A stretch of DNA of 64,000 nucleotides, taken from NCBI GenBank assembly GCA_017525605.1, contig JAFXSM010000027.1, positions 18,027 to 82,026 of the forward strand, in the 5' to 3' direction. A model generated the notes under the pieces. It was not told where the DNA came from and made no database searches. It was given only the letters and a program-made list of their open reading frames with translations. This document shows, piece after piece, positions 6,971 to 16,383 of this stretch (positions are counted from its first letter, which is position 1; each line of letters begins with the position of its first letter). The stretch is from Treponema sp. (GTDB lineage: Bacteria > Spirochaetota > Spirochaetia > Treponematales > Treponemataceae). The translations under genes and the position numbers were made by a program.

Positions 6971-8022
6971 ACAACCTCTCCAAGAACCGGATATTGCAAG
7001 ATTGTCGTGTTCACCTCTCCATTGGGAAGCGTGACCAATGCCCGGGAGATAGTAACGCCGTCGGTAATGACGGTCTGCAATGTTGCCTGAGTAATCGTAC
7101 AGCCCGGCTCTGCCTTTGCGTTGAGGTAGACTTTGAGCCGTTGCAGAACAAGGTTCCTGTTCGCTACGGTGTCCTCTCCTTCCGAAAGCTGGATTGACGG
7201 AGTGACTTCAACAAGCTCCGGGGTACTGACAGTAAAAAGAATCTTGGGGGCGTATTGCTCGATATACGACTGTACCCGCTCAAGATTATGAACCTGCTCC
7301 ACGCCATCAATTTGGTTTCCGTGGATTACCTGGACAAGAAGAGATCCGAACACATCAAAAGTCGAAACCTCAAATGCCTTCGACACTTCGCTTGATGAAT
7401 CGACTGCCCACGCCGCAAAGTCACCCGGCTTTCCGTATCTTGTCGTATTCCGAATGGATGTCAGCACGCGTGCCAGATACTCCTCGTCAGTCTCTCGGTC
7501 TACGCCTCCTGCGATACCATCAGCACAGACTGTCACAGTAGAATCAAGACCTGCCGACAGGGATGAGACTACCGTCAGTTCGCTTCCTTCGCTCAGGTTT
7601 GATTCCGCTCCAGATTCCTCCGCCGTAACCCAGACCTCGACACTCCCGCTCTCGCCAACAGTATACGAACGCTTCGTGTAGTATCTTTTTCCTGCGGCAG
7701 AAGCGTAAACAAGCCCCCTCGGGACGGACGAATGAGGAACGCCGGTCTGCAAGACCTTGCCGGCGGCAGTGCTTGCATAAAGCGGTGGCACTTTGTCTGA
7801 CCAGTGAGCACGAAGGATTTCACCAGAGGCCGTGTCCGGGAATATCTGCCTAGATAAAAAAGAAAGGTCTCCCAAAAGCTGGTGGATATCTCCGCCCTCT
7901 GTGTATGCGAGGACTTTCATAAGATTGTAGCGTGGTGTTTTGTCGAGCGGTTTCAGAAGGCTCATGTAATTAGAATAGGTTCTGTCTAAAAGTGATTGCA
8001 GTGACTCCCGTTCAAATGCCAT
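6961..8022 (-). CDS. Baseplate J-like protein (Mu gp47)
   Basis: A 353-residue Baseplate_J family protein that forms the wedge around the tail hub in contractile tails. Family features are RAHWSDKVPP, then the acidic-rich GGVDRETDEEYLARVLTSIRNT stretch and a C-terminal domain with AKAEPGCTITQATLQTVITDGV. Length and order agree with Mu gp47. Its start overlaps the gp46-like gene by 11 bases, indicating coupled translation. Confidence 0.92.
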   Translation of the reverse strand: MAFERESLQSLLDRTYSNYMSLLKPLDKTPRYNLMKVLAYTEGGDIHQLLGDLSFLSRQIFPDTASGEILRAHWSDKVPPLYASTAAGKVLQTGVPHSSVPRGLVYASAAGKRYYTKRSYTVGESGSVEVWVTAEESGAESNLSEGSELTVVSSLSAGLDSTVTVCADGIAGGVDRETDEEYLARVLTSIRNTTRYGKPGDFAAWAVDSSSEVSKAFEVSTFDVFGSLLVQVIHGNQIDGVEQVHNLERVQSYIEQYAPKILFTVSTPELVEVTPSIQLSEGEDTVANRNLVLQRLKVYLNAKAEPGCTITQATLQTVITDGVTISRALVTLPNGEVNTTILQYPVLGEVVWL

Positions 8023-8341
8023 TCCAACTCTCCTTTATCTCAATGGTATTATTATCAGGTCTCTTAACAGTCACACGATATGCAATGGTGTTGCGCCCCT
8101 GCTGCTCGGCCTCACATTCAATCCCGGAGGCAAGTCCGTCATCTATAAGCCATTGCACGGAATCTAGTACCATCTGTCTGAATGTGCCCACAGTAGTCGG
8201 TGTGATTTTCCCGGTCAGCCTGAGTTTCCATATCTCAGAGCCAAATTCCTTGTCAGCCCACCATCTGCCCTTGTCAGTTCCGATTGACATCAGGACAAGT
8301 TCGCGTATGTCCTTCCAGTTCTCCAGTTTTCCGAGTGTCAT
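8012..8341 (-). CDS. Mu gp46-like baseplate protein
   Basis: A 109-residue GP46/gpW-like protein. It has the typical central segment RWWADKEFGSEIWKLR and the C-terminal beta-strands MVLDSVQWLIDDGLASGIEC. In Mu this protein lies between gp45 and gp47 and is a baseplate component, homologous to the gp25-like wedge proteins. It overlaps both neighbours by a few bases. Confidence 0.88.
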   Translation of the reverse strand: MTLGKLENWKDIRELVLMSIGTDKGRWWADKEFGSEIWKLRLTGKITPTTVGTFRQMVLDSVQWLIDDGLASGIECEAEQQGRNTIAYRVTVKRPDNNTIEIKESWNGI

Positions 8342-8904
8342 TTTCCTGCTCCCGTGCCGTGCTTCACCTTGTCGCTCTCAATTTTTGAGAAATCTTCTTT
8401 CTGAACTACGGCAGCGAGTGTCGTTGCTATTGCAGCCTTGTATGCAGCACCGCCGTCCATTGCCGTTACAGTTGAGTTCTGAAGAGCGTCGTACACCGCA
8501 TCCACGCGGGCTGTAAGTTTCGCAAGCTGATTTTTCAGTTCGGATGCGACGATTACCCCGCCGTTCTGCGTTCCGTTCAGCTCAACAGTGCCGTCCTTCC
8601 GGCAGACAACGAGCGAGCCGCCCGATGTGTAGATAGCGGTATCCCCGGCTTTGAGATTCGGAGCAAACTCACTGTCCTCGACGGGAAAAACACGGACCGC
8701 ATCAAGGTTTCCTCCGGCACAAAGGACTGTCAGCTTTCCTTTCTCCGCCTTCGCCATAAAGCCGTATGGATAGGCAGGGACAACCTTGTCGATGATGCGA
8801 CCGTAAGAGGTCGTAATCTGCAAGGTTTCGTCATCGTTCCGCTTGGTGAGTTCGGCGGGCATGAATATGTTTCTGATTCTTGCGGCGAGGTCGCCAATGT
8901 TCAA
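8338..8904 (-). CDS. Baseplate spike protein (Mu gp45, gpV-like)
   Basis: A 188-residue spike protein. An N-terminal OB-like part (residues about 15-105, NDDETLQITTSYGRIIDKVVPAYPYGF) is followed by AGDTAIYTSGGSLVVCRKDGTVELNG, which is typical for the beta-helix of the Mu gp45 membrane-piercing tip. A helical C-terminus follows. It sits in the expected position, between gpP and gp46, and overlaps both by 4 bases. Confidence 0.88.
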   Translation of the reverse strand: MNIGDLAARIRNIFMPAELTKRNDDETLQITTSYGRIIDKVVPAYPYGFMAKAEKGKLTVLCAGGNLDAVRVFPVEDSEFAPNLKAGDTAIYTSGGSLVVCRKDGTVELNGTQNGGVIVASELKNQLAKLTARVDAVYDALQNSTVTAMDGGAAYKAAIATTLAAVVQKEDFSKIESDKVKHGTGAGK

Positions 8905-9962
8905 CGATATGCCTCCGGCTTAACGAGCGTTACATCACAGGAGAATGTGGAGCTGTCAGCCGTGTATTCGACCTGCGATATGAGCATATTAGCATTCACT
9001 TTGCAGGATGGTAATTTAACAGGAGTTAAAAGATTCACTTCCCAGAAGATTTCTTTATGATAAGTTCCGCCGAGTTTTTTTATCTGAGCCTCGGTCAGAC
9101 CCCAGCCGCTCAAAGTGCAGGTGATTTTGTCCTCCCTCCGGCGGAGCATTTCGGTCTTCGCCCGGCGGAGAAGTTTGTCCCTGTCAATTATGAATTCGGT
9201 GAGGTTGATTGTGAGCTTTCGCTTGTTCGGGCAGGTTGGGTCTGTAACGGTCGCCTTTCCACCGCTTGCCTTGACTGTGTAGGTATGGAACTGTTCAGCT
9301 CCGCTCTCGCTTCTTCTCGGATGACGCACATTCACGCCCTCCTCAATCGCAAAGCCCCAGTCGCAGGTTCCCCGTGCGGGCTGTGTTATGTACAGACCGC
9401 CGAGCTGGTTTGAAGTGATAATAAGTCCCTGCGCATCAGCAATGGTGAGCAGTTTTGCCCATGGACTTTCGTTTTCCCATGAGAACGAATTTACGGTCTT
9501 GGTTATGTCTCCCGCAGTTGTCGGAAGACAAATCACATCATCATTGTCAAAACCGAACTCGCCCGCAATCTTACGCAGAATCTGAAGGAGCGTCGGCTGA
9601 CCGAGTATAGTGTCGCTCCATTTGCTGTCTATGATATCACGGGCCTTGCTCCGACCGGACACGATGATTCCGTGGGAAGATTTTTCAGTCTCCTCGTCAA
9701 CATTGTCAATGTATACAGTCGTGACAGGGTGATAGCCATATTTCCCGTTGTATTCGCCACGCCCCTCCGTTATGTATGGGCTGAGATAGCGGACTTGAAA
9801 AATGCCGTGCTTATGGAAAAGGCTTCGCTCTGATTCAGGAATCTCGACTTCTGCATAGTGGCAGATTTCATCGAGCGATTTTCGAGCCATCACCCTTTTG
9901 TAGGAGACATTTACAAATTTATGCTGATTTGAACTCCAGACAGCAACAGCGACCTCAGACAT
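8901..9962 (-). CDS. Tail hub protein (Mu gpP / gp44)
   Basis: A 353-residue protein of the Mu gpP family (gp27/gpD-like hub of contractile tails). Features include ICHYAEVEIPESERSLF, VSGRSKARDIIDSKWSD and a C-terminal strand-rich part ending SCDVTLVKPEAYR. It forms the ring that joins the tail tube to the spike. The gene order N-P-45-46-47-48-fibre is as in Mu. Confidence 0.9.
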   Translation of the reverse strand: MSEVAVAVWSSNQHKFVNVSYKRVMARKSLDEICHYAEVEIPESERSLFHKHGIFQVRYLSPYITEGRGEYNGKYGYHPVTTVYIDNVDEETEKSSHGIIVSGRSKARDIIDSKWSDTILGQPTLLQILRKIAGEFGFDNDDVICLPTTAGDITKTVNSFSWENESPWAKLLTIADAQGLIITSNQLGGLYITQPARGTCDWGFAIEEGVNVRHPRRSESGAEQFHTYTVKASGGKATVTDPTCPNKRKLTINLTEFIIDRDKLLRRAKTEMLRRREDKITCTLSGWGLTEAQIKKLGGTYHKEIFWEVNLLTPVKLPSCKVNANMLISQVEYTADSSTFSCDVTLVKPEAYR

Positions 9963-11364
9963 ATATCACATCTCCAATTATCTGGAAGGAATCGGAGACC
10001 TCGTTGAGCCTCTGAATTTTGTCCGCATCACATCCAAGATACATCGCAAGTTCAAGCAGAGTCATTTTTCCTCGTATCGTGCGTTTGAGCTCGACATCGT
10101 AGCTGAAAGACAAAAGCATTTCCGCACAGGCAATCCGACACTCCTCAACGGCGGCAAAGACTGCGGAGTCCTCCTTGTCGATTGAGTCCTCCAGCTTCGC
10201 AAGCAGAGACCAAAGCCCGCTTTGGCTTTCATAAGTCTCCTTGTCTGAGTCCAGATTTGTAAGAAGCTGTACACAAACACCGAATGCGACGGTTTTGAAA
10301 AGATTCTCCAGGGCGGCGACAGTGTTGTACTGCTGTTCCGTAATCCGTTCCTCGTTCATAGTATATGTGGCGGCGGATAGAAAATTCATAAGGACATTTT
10401 TCTCGTTGCGGGAAATAAACTTCTGCATGACAGTCTCCTGCTGCGATGGCGAGAGGGTGCTTGATGTCGCAGGACTGTTCGCACTGATTTTTGTGCCGTC
10501 CTCATCATCTTCATAATCATCTCTTATGAAATATGAGGCTGTCTCCGAGGCCGCATTTTTTATCTCCTTGATTCCGGTTACGATTTCGAAAGCCGCTGAG
10601 ACGAATGCCTGGGCAAGCGTGCGTGGAGCCAGGACAGTCTGTGCTATGAGATTTGTGATTCCGTTTATTTTGCTCATCATTCCGTTCATTGCGCTCGTTG
10701 CCCCCTGAACCCTGCCGACGACAGCGGCAAGTCTGTCAGAGATTTTTCCGAAGCCGGAAGCCAGTGTTGTAACATCCTTGGACTTCTCCACAGCCGTTTC
10801 AAACGCAGAGACAGACGCTGATTTGAGTTTGCTTACCGCACCGTCAACATTTGCGCTTGCAAGGTTTTTTGAAACCTCGTCAAAACGCTTCGTGTCGGAA
10901 TACCCAGCCCGCTTCAATTCGAGCGAAATGTCCGACTTTCCGTTTTTCTGTTTTTCCTCGTCTACATCCCAGCTAACGACGACGACCTTGAACCGTCCCC
11001 AGAGCGGAAGGTCAAGAAATCCCGGATTATCGTCATCGGTCGGCACCTGGAAAGCCTCAACTAAAAGAGAGCGTTGCTTAATATAATCCTCACCTATGAC
11101 ATGAGCCTTTATGCGCAGCGTGTGCGTTTTTTCGCCGAGACGAGTGTTGCTCCAGTAACCGTAGGGATATTCCACCGTGTCGACATTCTGACCGCCGCCA
11201 AGCCCAATTGAATCATAGGCAAAAACAACAGGCTCACCGCCCGGTGCCTGATATGAGGAAAGTCGTGGTGTGTCCGTTCCCTGACCGTAAGCCTCACGCC
11301 AGGAATCGCTGTATGTCCGAGGGAGAGAAGAGTCAAAGCTGATTGCTGTCTTTGATGTGCTCAT
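9955..11364 (-). CDS. DNA circularisation / tail protein (Mu gpN / gp43)
   Basis: A 469-residue Mu gpN-like protein. The N-terminus has SWREAYGQGTDTPRLSSYQA and the characteristic PGFLDLPLWGRFKVVVVSWD strand region. The middle is helical (residues about 170-280), and the C-terminus ends in a segment typical of the family (LLELAMYLGCDADKIQRLNE), a LysM-like fold that may bind the tail hub. It overlaps the tape-measure gene by 4 bases. Confidence 0.88.
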   Translation of the reverse strand: MSTSKTAISFDSSLPRTYSDSWREAYGQGTDTPRLSSYQAPGGEPVVFAYDSIGLGGGQNVDTVEYPYGYWSNTRLGEKTHTLRIKAHVIGEDYIKQRSLLVEAFQVPTDDDNPGFLDLPLWGRFKVVVVSWDVDEEKQKNGKSDISLELKRAGYSDTKRFDEVSKNLASANVDGAVSKLKSASVSAFETAVEKSKDVTTLASGFGKISDRLAAVVGRVQGATSAMNGMMSKINGITNLIAQTVLAPRTLAQAFVSAAFEIVTGIKEIKNAASETASYFIRDDYEDDEDGTKISANSPATSSTLSPSQQETVMQKFISRNEKNVLMNFLSAATYTMNEERITEQQYNTVAALENLFKTVAFGVCVQLLTNLDSDKETYESQSGLWSLLAKLEDSIDKEDSAVFAAVEECRIACAEMLLSFSYDVELKRTIRGKMTLLELAMYLGCDADKIQRLNEVSDSFQIIGDVIYV

Positions 11365-13499
11365 AACATATTCCTTGCTTCAACAGCAGAGCCGGTATTT
11401 ACGCGGATATTTCTAGCCGTATTCCGAGAAGTTTCAGCGGAAAGCATTGTTCGGTTGTCATCAAGCGTAACATGAAGGTTTACATCCGCAGCACCCGAAA
11501 GCTCCGCATTCATATTCATTCCCTGCCATTTAGGTTCGCCTGTCATATACTGATTTGTAATTTCAGGCGGAAGATTCTGAGCTGGAATTGGCAGCGGCAT
11601 GGTAGGCATCTGAATCGTCTGTAGGTTCGGAAGTTCCGTTTCCAATTTTTTTGGCTGCTTCTCTTCATCATCTCCTGCGACCGCACTTCCTATTCCTTCG
11701 CCGATTGCCCGACCTGCCTTACCTCCAAGCCAACCGCCCAAAGCTCCAATGCCAGCTCCGACGAGCGCACCGACAGCAGTTCCCAAAACAGGAACGACAG
11801 AGCCGACAGCCGCACCAACGGCAGCACCAGCCGCAACTCCGGCAACACCGCCCGCCGTCGCACCGATTACAGTTCCTGCAGCGTCGCCAATAGCTCCGCC
11901 TTTCTTTGTTGATTTTTCTTTATCTGTCAGAGTTTCGTCCGCATTGATTTCTGAAACTTCATTGACGGCGTTCGGAATTGCGACAAGAGCCGCCCCGATT
12001 CCTGCGGCAGCACCTCCCGCCGCAAGCTGTTTTCCTGTAAGGCCTTTTACAGCTTGGTTTGCAGCTCCGCGCATTTTCTGCAATGTGTTTCCCTGAGAGC
12101 CAGCGTTGAGAGGAGTTCCTGCAGATTGCCCTGTCGGAGTTCTGAGTGTTTGCTGATTTCCAACCGCTCCTGAACTTGGAAACGGAGAAGCTCCTGCCGT
12201 TCCGCCCCAGTTTGTGACATAGACAGGCATTCCGTTCCCGCCTATGTTCGAGCCGATGTTTATATTTCCGCCGCCTTTTTTGAGGCTCGCAAAGGTCGAT
12301 ACGACATTTATGACGCTTGAAAGTCCTTTGACCGCAGCGATAGAGCCGATTCCGATTGCGATACTTTTGAATACCCTGCTGTAACGCTCAGGATTTTCCG
12401 CCAGATAATTAAGAGCCTTTGTAAGCCCTTCCAAAGGCTTCGTGAGATTTGAGTCTGCGAACTTTACGAACGCCGTCTGAACTTGCTGTAAGTTCGCGGC
12501 GAGAGTGTTTGCCATAGTCGCGGACTTATTTTCCATCGCGCCAGTCGTGTCTCCCAAGTCCATCAGCTTTGGGTACATCTTCTCGTAAAAGCTTCCGTAA
12601 GCTCTGATTGCTTGCATTGAGGTCTGCCCAAAGATATTCCCCAAAAAGTCGGTGTTTCCGACTTTCTCAGAAACCTTGAGCAAGTCAGCCATGATGTCGT
12701 TGAAATCCCGGAATTTGCCTGATTCATCACGGACACGAACCCCGATAGCCATGAGTTTCTGCTGCTTGTCAGGGCTGCTCAGTTCAGCCATTGCCGAGCC
12801 GAGTGCTGTGACGGCAATATCGGCGTTCTTCGTGCCCATCATAATAATCTGCATCGCGGCATTTGCTTTCTTGAGGTCTTCCGGCGCAGTGCCGATTGGT
12901 GAGTATGCTGAAATTACGGCAGAACCAGCCTTTGCGAATTCACCGAAAGTAAAAGCTCCCTGGTCTCCCTGCTTGACCATATCGTCCATAAGCTTTGTTA
13001 TCTGCTCGGCTGTATATCCGAACTTCTGAAACTCAGCAAAAACAGAGCCGATTGAGGCTCCCTGTTCGCCTGTTGCCTGGATTGCTATGGCGATATTCCT
13101 GATGTTGTCTTCGGTGTATTTGAGGTCGCCCGTCTTTGTCATTACGACATCGAGAGCGTCGTTAATGCTTGTCGTGTCTATTTTTATGCTTGAATCGGTG
13201 GCGGCATCAAAAACTTTCTGTTTGAGGGAAGCGACCTGCTCAGCTGATGCGTCAGCCGTAAGCCCGATTCTAGTAAGTCTGTTGTCTAATTCGATTATTT
13301 CTTTTGTGGCAGCACCAACGGAAAGCGAAACTCCGATTGCTCCCATTGCCGTGCCAAGCCCTGAAAAGGCTTTGTCTACGCCTTGAATGGCGGAAGCGGC
13401 TCTGGAGGCAAACGCCTCTACACCAGAGCCAGCAGATTTGATTCCCTGAGAGAACTTGTCTTTCAGAGAGAGCAGTACGCCCGCTTTTATCTCGCTCAT
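11361..13499 (-). CDS. Tail tape measure protein (Mu gp42)
   Basis: A 712-residue tape measure that sets tail length and leaves the tail first at infection. The N-terminal coiled region is followed by a TP901-type core (residues about 80-330; DNRLTRIGLTADASAEQVAS..., GNIFGQTSMQAIRAYGSFYEKM). A Gly/Ala-rich membrane-active stretch lies at about residues 530-600 (AGGVAGVAAGAAVGAAVGS and following). It is the largest gene of the arm, as expected. Its start codon overlaps the stop of the predicted frameshifted chaperone in an ATGA. Confidence 0.92.
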   Translation of the reverse strand: MSEIKAGVLLSLKDKFSQGIKSAGSGVEAFASRAASAIQGVDKAFSGLGTAMGAIGVSLSVGAATKEIIELDNRLTRIGLTADASAEQVASLKQKVFDAATDSSIKIDTTSINDALDVVMTKTGDLKYTEDNIRNIAIAIQATGEQGASIGSVFAEFQKFGYTAEQITKLMDDMVKQGDQGAFTFGEFAKAGSAVISAYSPIGTAPEDLKKANAAMQIIMMGTKNADIAVTALGSAMAELSSPDKQQKLMAIGVRVRDESGKFRDFNDIMADLLKVSEKVGNTDFLGNIFGQTSMQAIRAYGSFYEKMYPKLMDLGDTTGAMENKSATMANTLAANLQQVQTAFVKFADSNLTKPLEGLTKALNYLAENPERYSRVFKSIAIGIGSIAAVKGLSSVINVVSTFASLKKGGGNINIGSNIGGNGMPVYVTNWGGTAGASPFPSSGAVGNQQTLRTPTGQSAGTPLNAGSQGNTLQKMRGAANQAVKGLTGKQLAAGGAAAGIGAALVAIPNAVNEVSEINADETLTDKEKSTKKGGAIGDAAGTVIGATAGGVAGVAAGAAVGAAVGSVVPVLGTAVGALVGAGIGALGGWLGGKAGRAIGEGIGSAVAGDDEEKQPKKLETELPNLQTIQMPTMPLPIPAQNLPPEITNQYMTGEPKWQGMNMNAELSGAADVNLHVTLDDNRTMLSAETSRNTARNIRVNTGSAVEARNML

Positions 13500-13977
13500 T
13501 TATGTCCTCTCAGTCGTTCTGTTTTTTTGTGCCAAAAATTAAGTTCATCCCAAGTAAAGCCCATGACAGTCTCATAGCTCATTCCTGGAAGAACTGCCAG
13601 AAGGTTCACAACCATGTCAGCCACGATGTCCTGAACCTCCTGAAAAGTCAGGAATTCTCCTTCGCCGTTTTTTCCGCTTCCGCTTTTTGGTTTGGGGCTG
13701 ACTCTTTTTTTTCTTTCACTCCGAAAAATCTAAGCCATATTTTCCCAAGCTCCACACGGATAATAGCCCAGTCGTCCGCATCAATCTCCTGAATGATGAT
13801 TTCAGGTTCTCCAGAAAGTGCGGAGCACAACGCCTGGTCAGCCCCAACCGTGTTTAAATTGCGTCCGTCCGTGCGGAGAAAGTCACGCACCTTAGGACGA
13901 TGAAAATTCAGCTCCGTCACTGTGCGCTCGCCGACAGTAACAGGGGTTTTGAGCGTATATTCAAATACTGTTTCCAT
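13496..13977 (-). CDS. Predicted -1 frameshift product of the tail chaperone
   Basis: In the minus strand an eight-A run (13705-13712, codons GAA AAA AAA GAG) allows a -1 slip. The -1 frame stays open to a TGA at 13496-13498 that overlaps the tape-measure ATG. The added part ends with ...LTFQEVQDIVADMVVN and GMSYETVMGFTWDELNFWHK, which looks like real protein and has no good start of its own. The predicted product is about 160 residues. Long-tailed phages, Mu-like ones included, commonly make two chaperone forms this way. A second run of six A (13668-13673) gives the same frame. Confidence 0.75.
13648..13977 (-). CDS. Tail assembly chaperone, short form (Mu gp41-like)
   Basis: A 109-residue protein of the Mu gp41 / E-type tail chaperone family. 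The diagnostic opening is TLKTPVTVGERTVTELNFHRPKVRDFLRTD. It lies between the tube protein and the tape measure, the usual place for chaperones that coat the tape measure during assembly. The acidic/lysine-rich C-terminus is encoded across two A-runs where ribosomes could shift by -1 (see next entry). Confidence 0.88.
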   Translation of the reverse strand: METVFEYTLKTPVTVGERTVTELNFHRPKVRDFLRTDGRNLNTVGADQALCSALSGEPEIIIQEIDADDWAIIRVELGKIWLRFFGVKEKKESAPNQKAEAEKTAKENS

Positions 13978-13986
13978 ATCAGCCCC

Positions 13987-14340
13987 TTACGACAGCTTCT
14001 GGCTTTTTGCCGAGTGATACTCAACATCGAACTCGCCCTTACCAAGCTCTCCCATGTCAACGGTCCAAGCCTTAGGCATCATATACTGATGACCGTCAGC
14101 AGTGTAGATTGTGAGCGTATCTTCTGCCGTATCGTATGTCTGTGGGTCAACGGAAGCGTTGAGCTTCAGCTTCAGCTCCGCGTGTGTCGGTGTCTCAACA
14201 AAGCCTGTGTTCTCAGGCTGCTCGCCGTCCTGTGTCTCCCTCTTATGTCCTGACGGCTTGAAAGTTCCGCCGTCAGCCTTGATAGGTATCTCGCCGAATG
14301 TTGACGAGACTACCCGAATAACCTTGCTTAATCCTGCCAT
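13987..14340 (-). CDS. Tail tube protein (Mu gpM / gp40)
   Basis: A 117-residue member of the Mu tail tube family. It has KADGGTFKPSGHKRETQDGE near the N-terminus and TADGHQYMMPKAWTVDMGELGKGEFDVEYHS at the C-terminus, as in other Mu-like tube proteins. It polymerises into the inner tube of the contractile tail and lies between sheath and chaperone as expected. Confidence 0.9.
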   Translation of the reverse strand: MAGLSKVIRVVSSTFGEIPIKADGGTFKPSGHKRETQDGEQPENTGFVETPTHAELKLKLNASVDPQTYDTAEDTLTIYTADGHQYMMPKAWTVDMGELGKGEFDVEYHSAKSQKLS

Positions 14341-14352
14341 TTTTCTCTCCTG

Positions 14353-15825
14353 TTACTGAAACTGATTCAAGCCCGCGCCGACATAGAACTGACCGATAAG
14401 GACAGGTCTGTGGCTGTACTCAAGCCTTGTCTTTGACCCCGCCTTGACCTCAACAATGATAGAATCCTTGTATGAGTCAAAGTCCTGACACCACTGCACT
14501 TCCTGAATGAAGTGCGACTGATAGACTTCCGCAAGGAAACTTCTCCAAACGCCCGGTGTCATAACCTTTGAGCCAGCACCGAAGTTTTCTTCCGTGCGAG
14601 CGAGCTTCCAAGTCTTGAAGCGTTTTCTCGCAAGCTGATTGATATAAGTGCGGATTGCTGAGACCGTCTCGACAACCTGAATGTCAAGATAGCTTGTGTC
14701 CCTGGCTCCGTCCGAGTTCTCGGTGTAGCTTGTGACTGCTCTCTCAATGAGCAGGTTTCCCGAAGTGTCGATTCTGTAAGTACAGATTCCGTTTTCAAGC
14801 AAAGCCTGTCTGTCGTCAAAGCTGTATTCATCTGCTATCAAATCGCTGATTTCGGTGTCAGTCGTATTTGCAGCGGGGTCATCAGCAAGACGGCGTGAAA
14901 GTTTCGCGCACCAGGCGGCAGCCCAAACGCAAGGATGCTGAACAGATTTCCCACGGGGAACAAGGACGATATGCGGACAGTTGACCGACCGAGCCGAACA
15001 GAGCATTGTGTTTTCTGTCGAGGCATCGCCAAGCTCACCCGAAAGGGCGATGAAACAGCGACCGTCAATCTGGCGGAGAGCCGTGTACCTGTCGTTCAGC
15101 TCGTCTGCCATTGCCTTGATATTCGCCGGATCTGCAAATTCACTTGCGATGTAGTGATAGCGGGCTGAGCCAAGAGCCACGAGAGAATCTTCAATTTCTG
15201 GTGAGAGAGTGCCAGGAACTGCATTCTGGGCGTTGATTGAAACCCCGCTTGCATTCGCTGTAATTGCGATTGTGTTGTAGTTTCCTGTAACACCTTTTAC
15301 GGCGGAAGAAAGTTTTACCGAAACGGTATTATTTTCTGAGTCTGTGACAACCTCAGCCTCAACAGGACTGTTTTCTGTTCCGTTGATTGCCGCTGTGATA
15401 GCGGATGCAACATCGCTTGCCGTTGCTCCGTCCAAAACTGCTGCAGAAATTTCTTTACCATTGATTGTGATTGCCACATTGCCAGCGGCAGCATTTGAAG
15501 CCGAAACCACAAAAGAGCGATTCCACTTTGTTCCTGCGTCTGGCTCGGCGATAGGGAGCACCCACAGCTCTTCGGTTGTGTTGTGCTTCAAAAATTCTGC
15601 TGCCATGATTGCTGCAAGGCTTCCGTTTCCGAAAAGGATTTTTGCCTTGTCAGCGTTCCGAACCTGCACTGCTTTTCCAGCCTGTGCCGTTCCAGATGCC
15701 GACATAGTGCCGACCATAAGGGCGCGTTTTACATCGCTTGTTGCTCCCGCAAGCGAATTGTCGATTTCCTGATACTGTCCTGGAACGAGCAGGGCTTCAG
15801 GAATTTCGGTAAATGCGATTGCCAT
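14353..15825 (-). CDS. Tail sheath protein (Mu gpL / gp39)
   Basis: A 490-residue contractile sheath protein. The N-terminus is TEIPEALLVPGQYQEIDNS; the middle contains an inserted Ig-like/Thr-rich domain (about 110-210). The C-terminal core (ARKRFKTWKLARTEENFGAG...MTPGVWRSFLAEVYQSHFIQEVQWCQD) is strongly conserved in Mu-like sheaths. It ends with a strand rich in RLEYSHRPVLIGQFY. Its stop is 12 bases from the tube gene. Confidence 0.92.
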   Translation of the reverse strand: MAIAFTEIPEALLVPGQYQEIDNSLAGATSDVKRALMVGTMSASGTAQAGKAVQVRNADKAKILFGNGSLAAIMAAEFLKHNTTEELWVLPIAEPDAGTKWNRSFVVSASNAAAGNVAITINGKEISAAVLDGATASDVASAITAAINGTENSPVEAEVVTDSENNTVSVKLSSAVKGVTGNYNTIAITANASGVSINAQNAVPGTLSPEIEDSLVALGSARYHYIASEFADPANIKAMADELNDRYTALRQIDGRCFIALSGELGDASTENTMLCSARSVNCPHIVLVPRGKSVQHPCVWAAAWCAKLSRRLADDPAANTTDTEISDLIADEYSFDDRQALLENGICTYRIDTSGNLLIERAVTSYTENSDGARDTSYLDIQVVETVSAIRTYINQLARKRFKTWKLARTEENFGAGSKVMTPGVWRSFLAEVYQSHFIQEVQWCQDFDSYKDSIIVEVKAGSKTRLEYSHRPVLIGQFYVGAGLNQFQ

Positions 15826-16383
15826 TTATACCTCCATATCTGCTGTTGAGCCGACCGCCCGTTCCTCTACATCAAGAGTACCGTCCGCACCTCTAAACAT
15901 TTCAAGTTCATCATCAAGGGCGATATTTCCTTCTGGAAGTTGTGTCGCCCTTACTTTCCAAGTCCATGAGACCGCCCACATCGAAATATTGATGTTGTCG
16001 AGCGTTCCCGTGTAAAGATTCTCAGCTTCGATGTCCGTTACATCAGTTGCATTATATTCTGATTTGCCAGGTATGCTTCTTATAACAGGGATTAAAAGTG
16101 ATGTGAATTTCAGACCTGAGTCATAGATTTTATCCTTGTTGTCAGCCCGAACCAGAAGCCAGTTTATAAAATGAAGCTCGGAGTTGTCCGTTCCCTCTCC
16201 GTCCTTTATACCCATAAGCGAAGTGAGGATTGCAGGAGCTTTTGTCGCGAGCCGTCTGATTTCCGATTCGGTAAATCGCCCTGCGTGTGCCTCTATTGTG
16301 ATTCTATGCTTCTGCTCTTGGAACGACTTCTTTATGATGCGGACTGCTTCGTTCCGAATGTCTAAAAATGTGTATCTGCTCAT
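15826..16383 (-). CDS. Mu gp37-like protein (DUF1834)
   Basis: A 185-residue protein of the Mu gp37 family; in Mu it lies just before the sheath gene. Visible features are a helical N-terminus (FLDIRNEAVRIIKKSFQEQ) and the central beta-rich ENLYTGTLDNINISMWAVSWTWKVRA. The role is not established, and a tail-terminator-like function is plausible. A Mu gp38-like small gene is not seen between it and the sheath gene. Confidence 0.78.
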   Translation of the reverse strand: MSRYTFLDIRNEAVRIIKKSFQEQKHRITIEAHAGRFTESEIRRLATKAPAILTSLMGIKDGEGTDNSELHFINWLLVRADNKDKIYDSGLKFTSLLIPVIRSIPGKSEYNATDVTDIEAENLYTGTLDNINISMWAVSWTWKVRATQLPEGNIALDDELEMFRGADGTLDVEERAVGSTADMEV

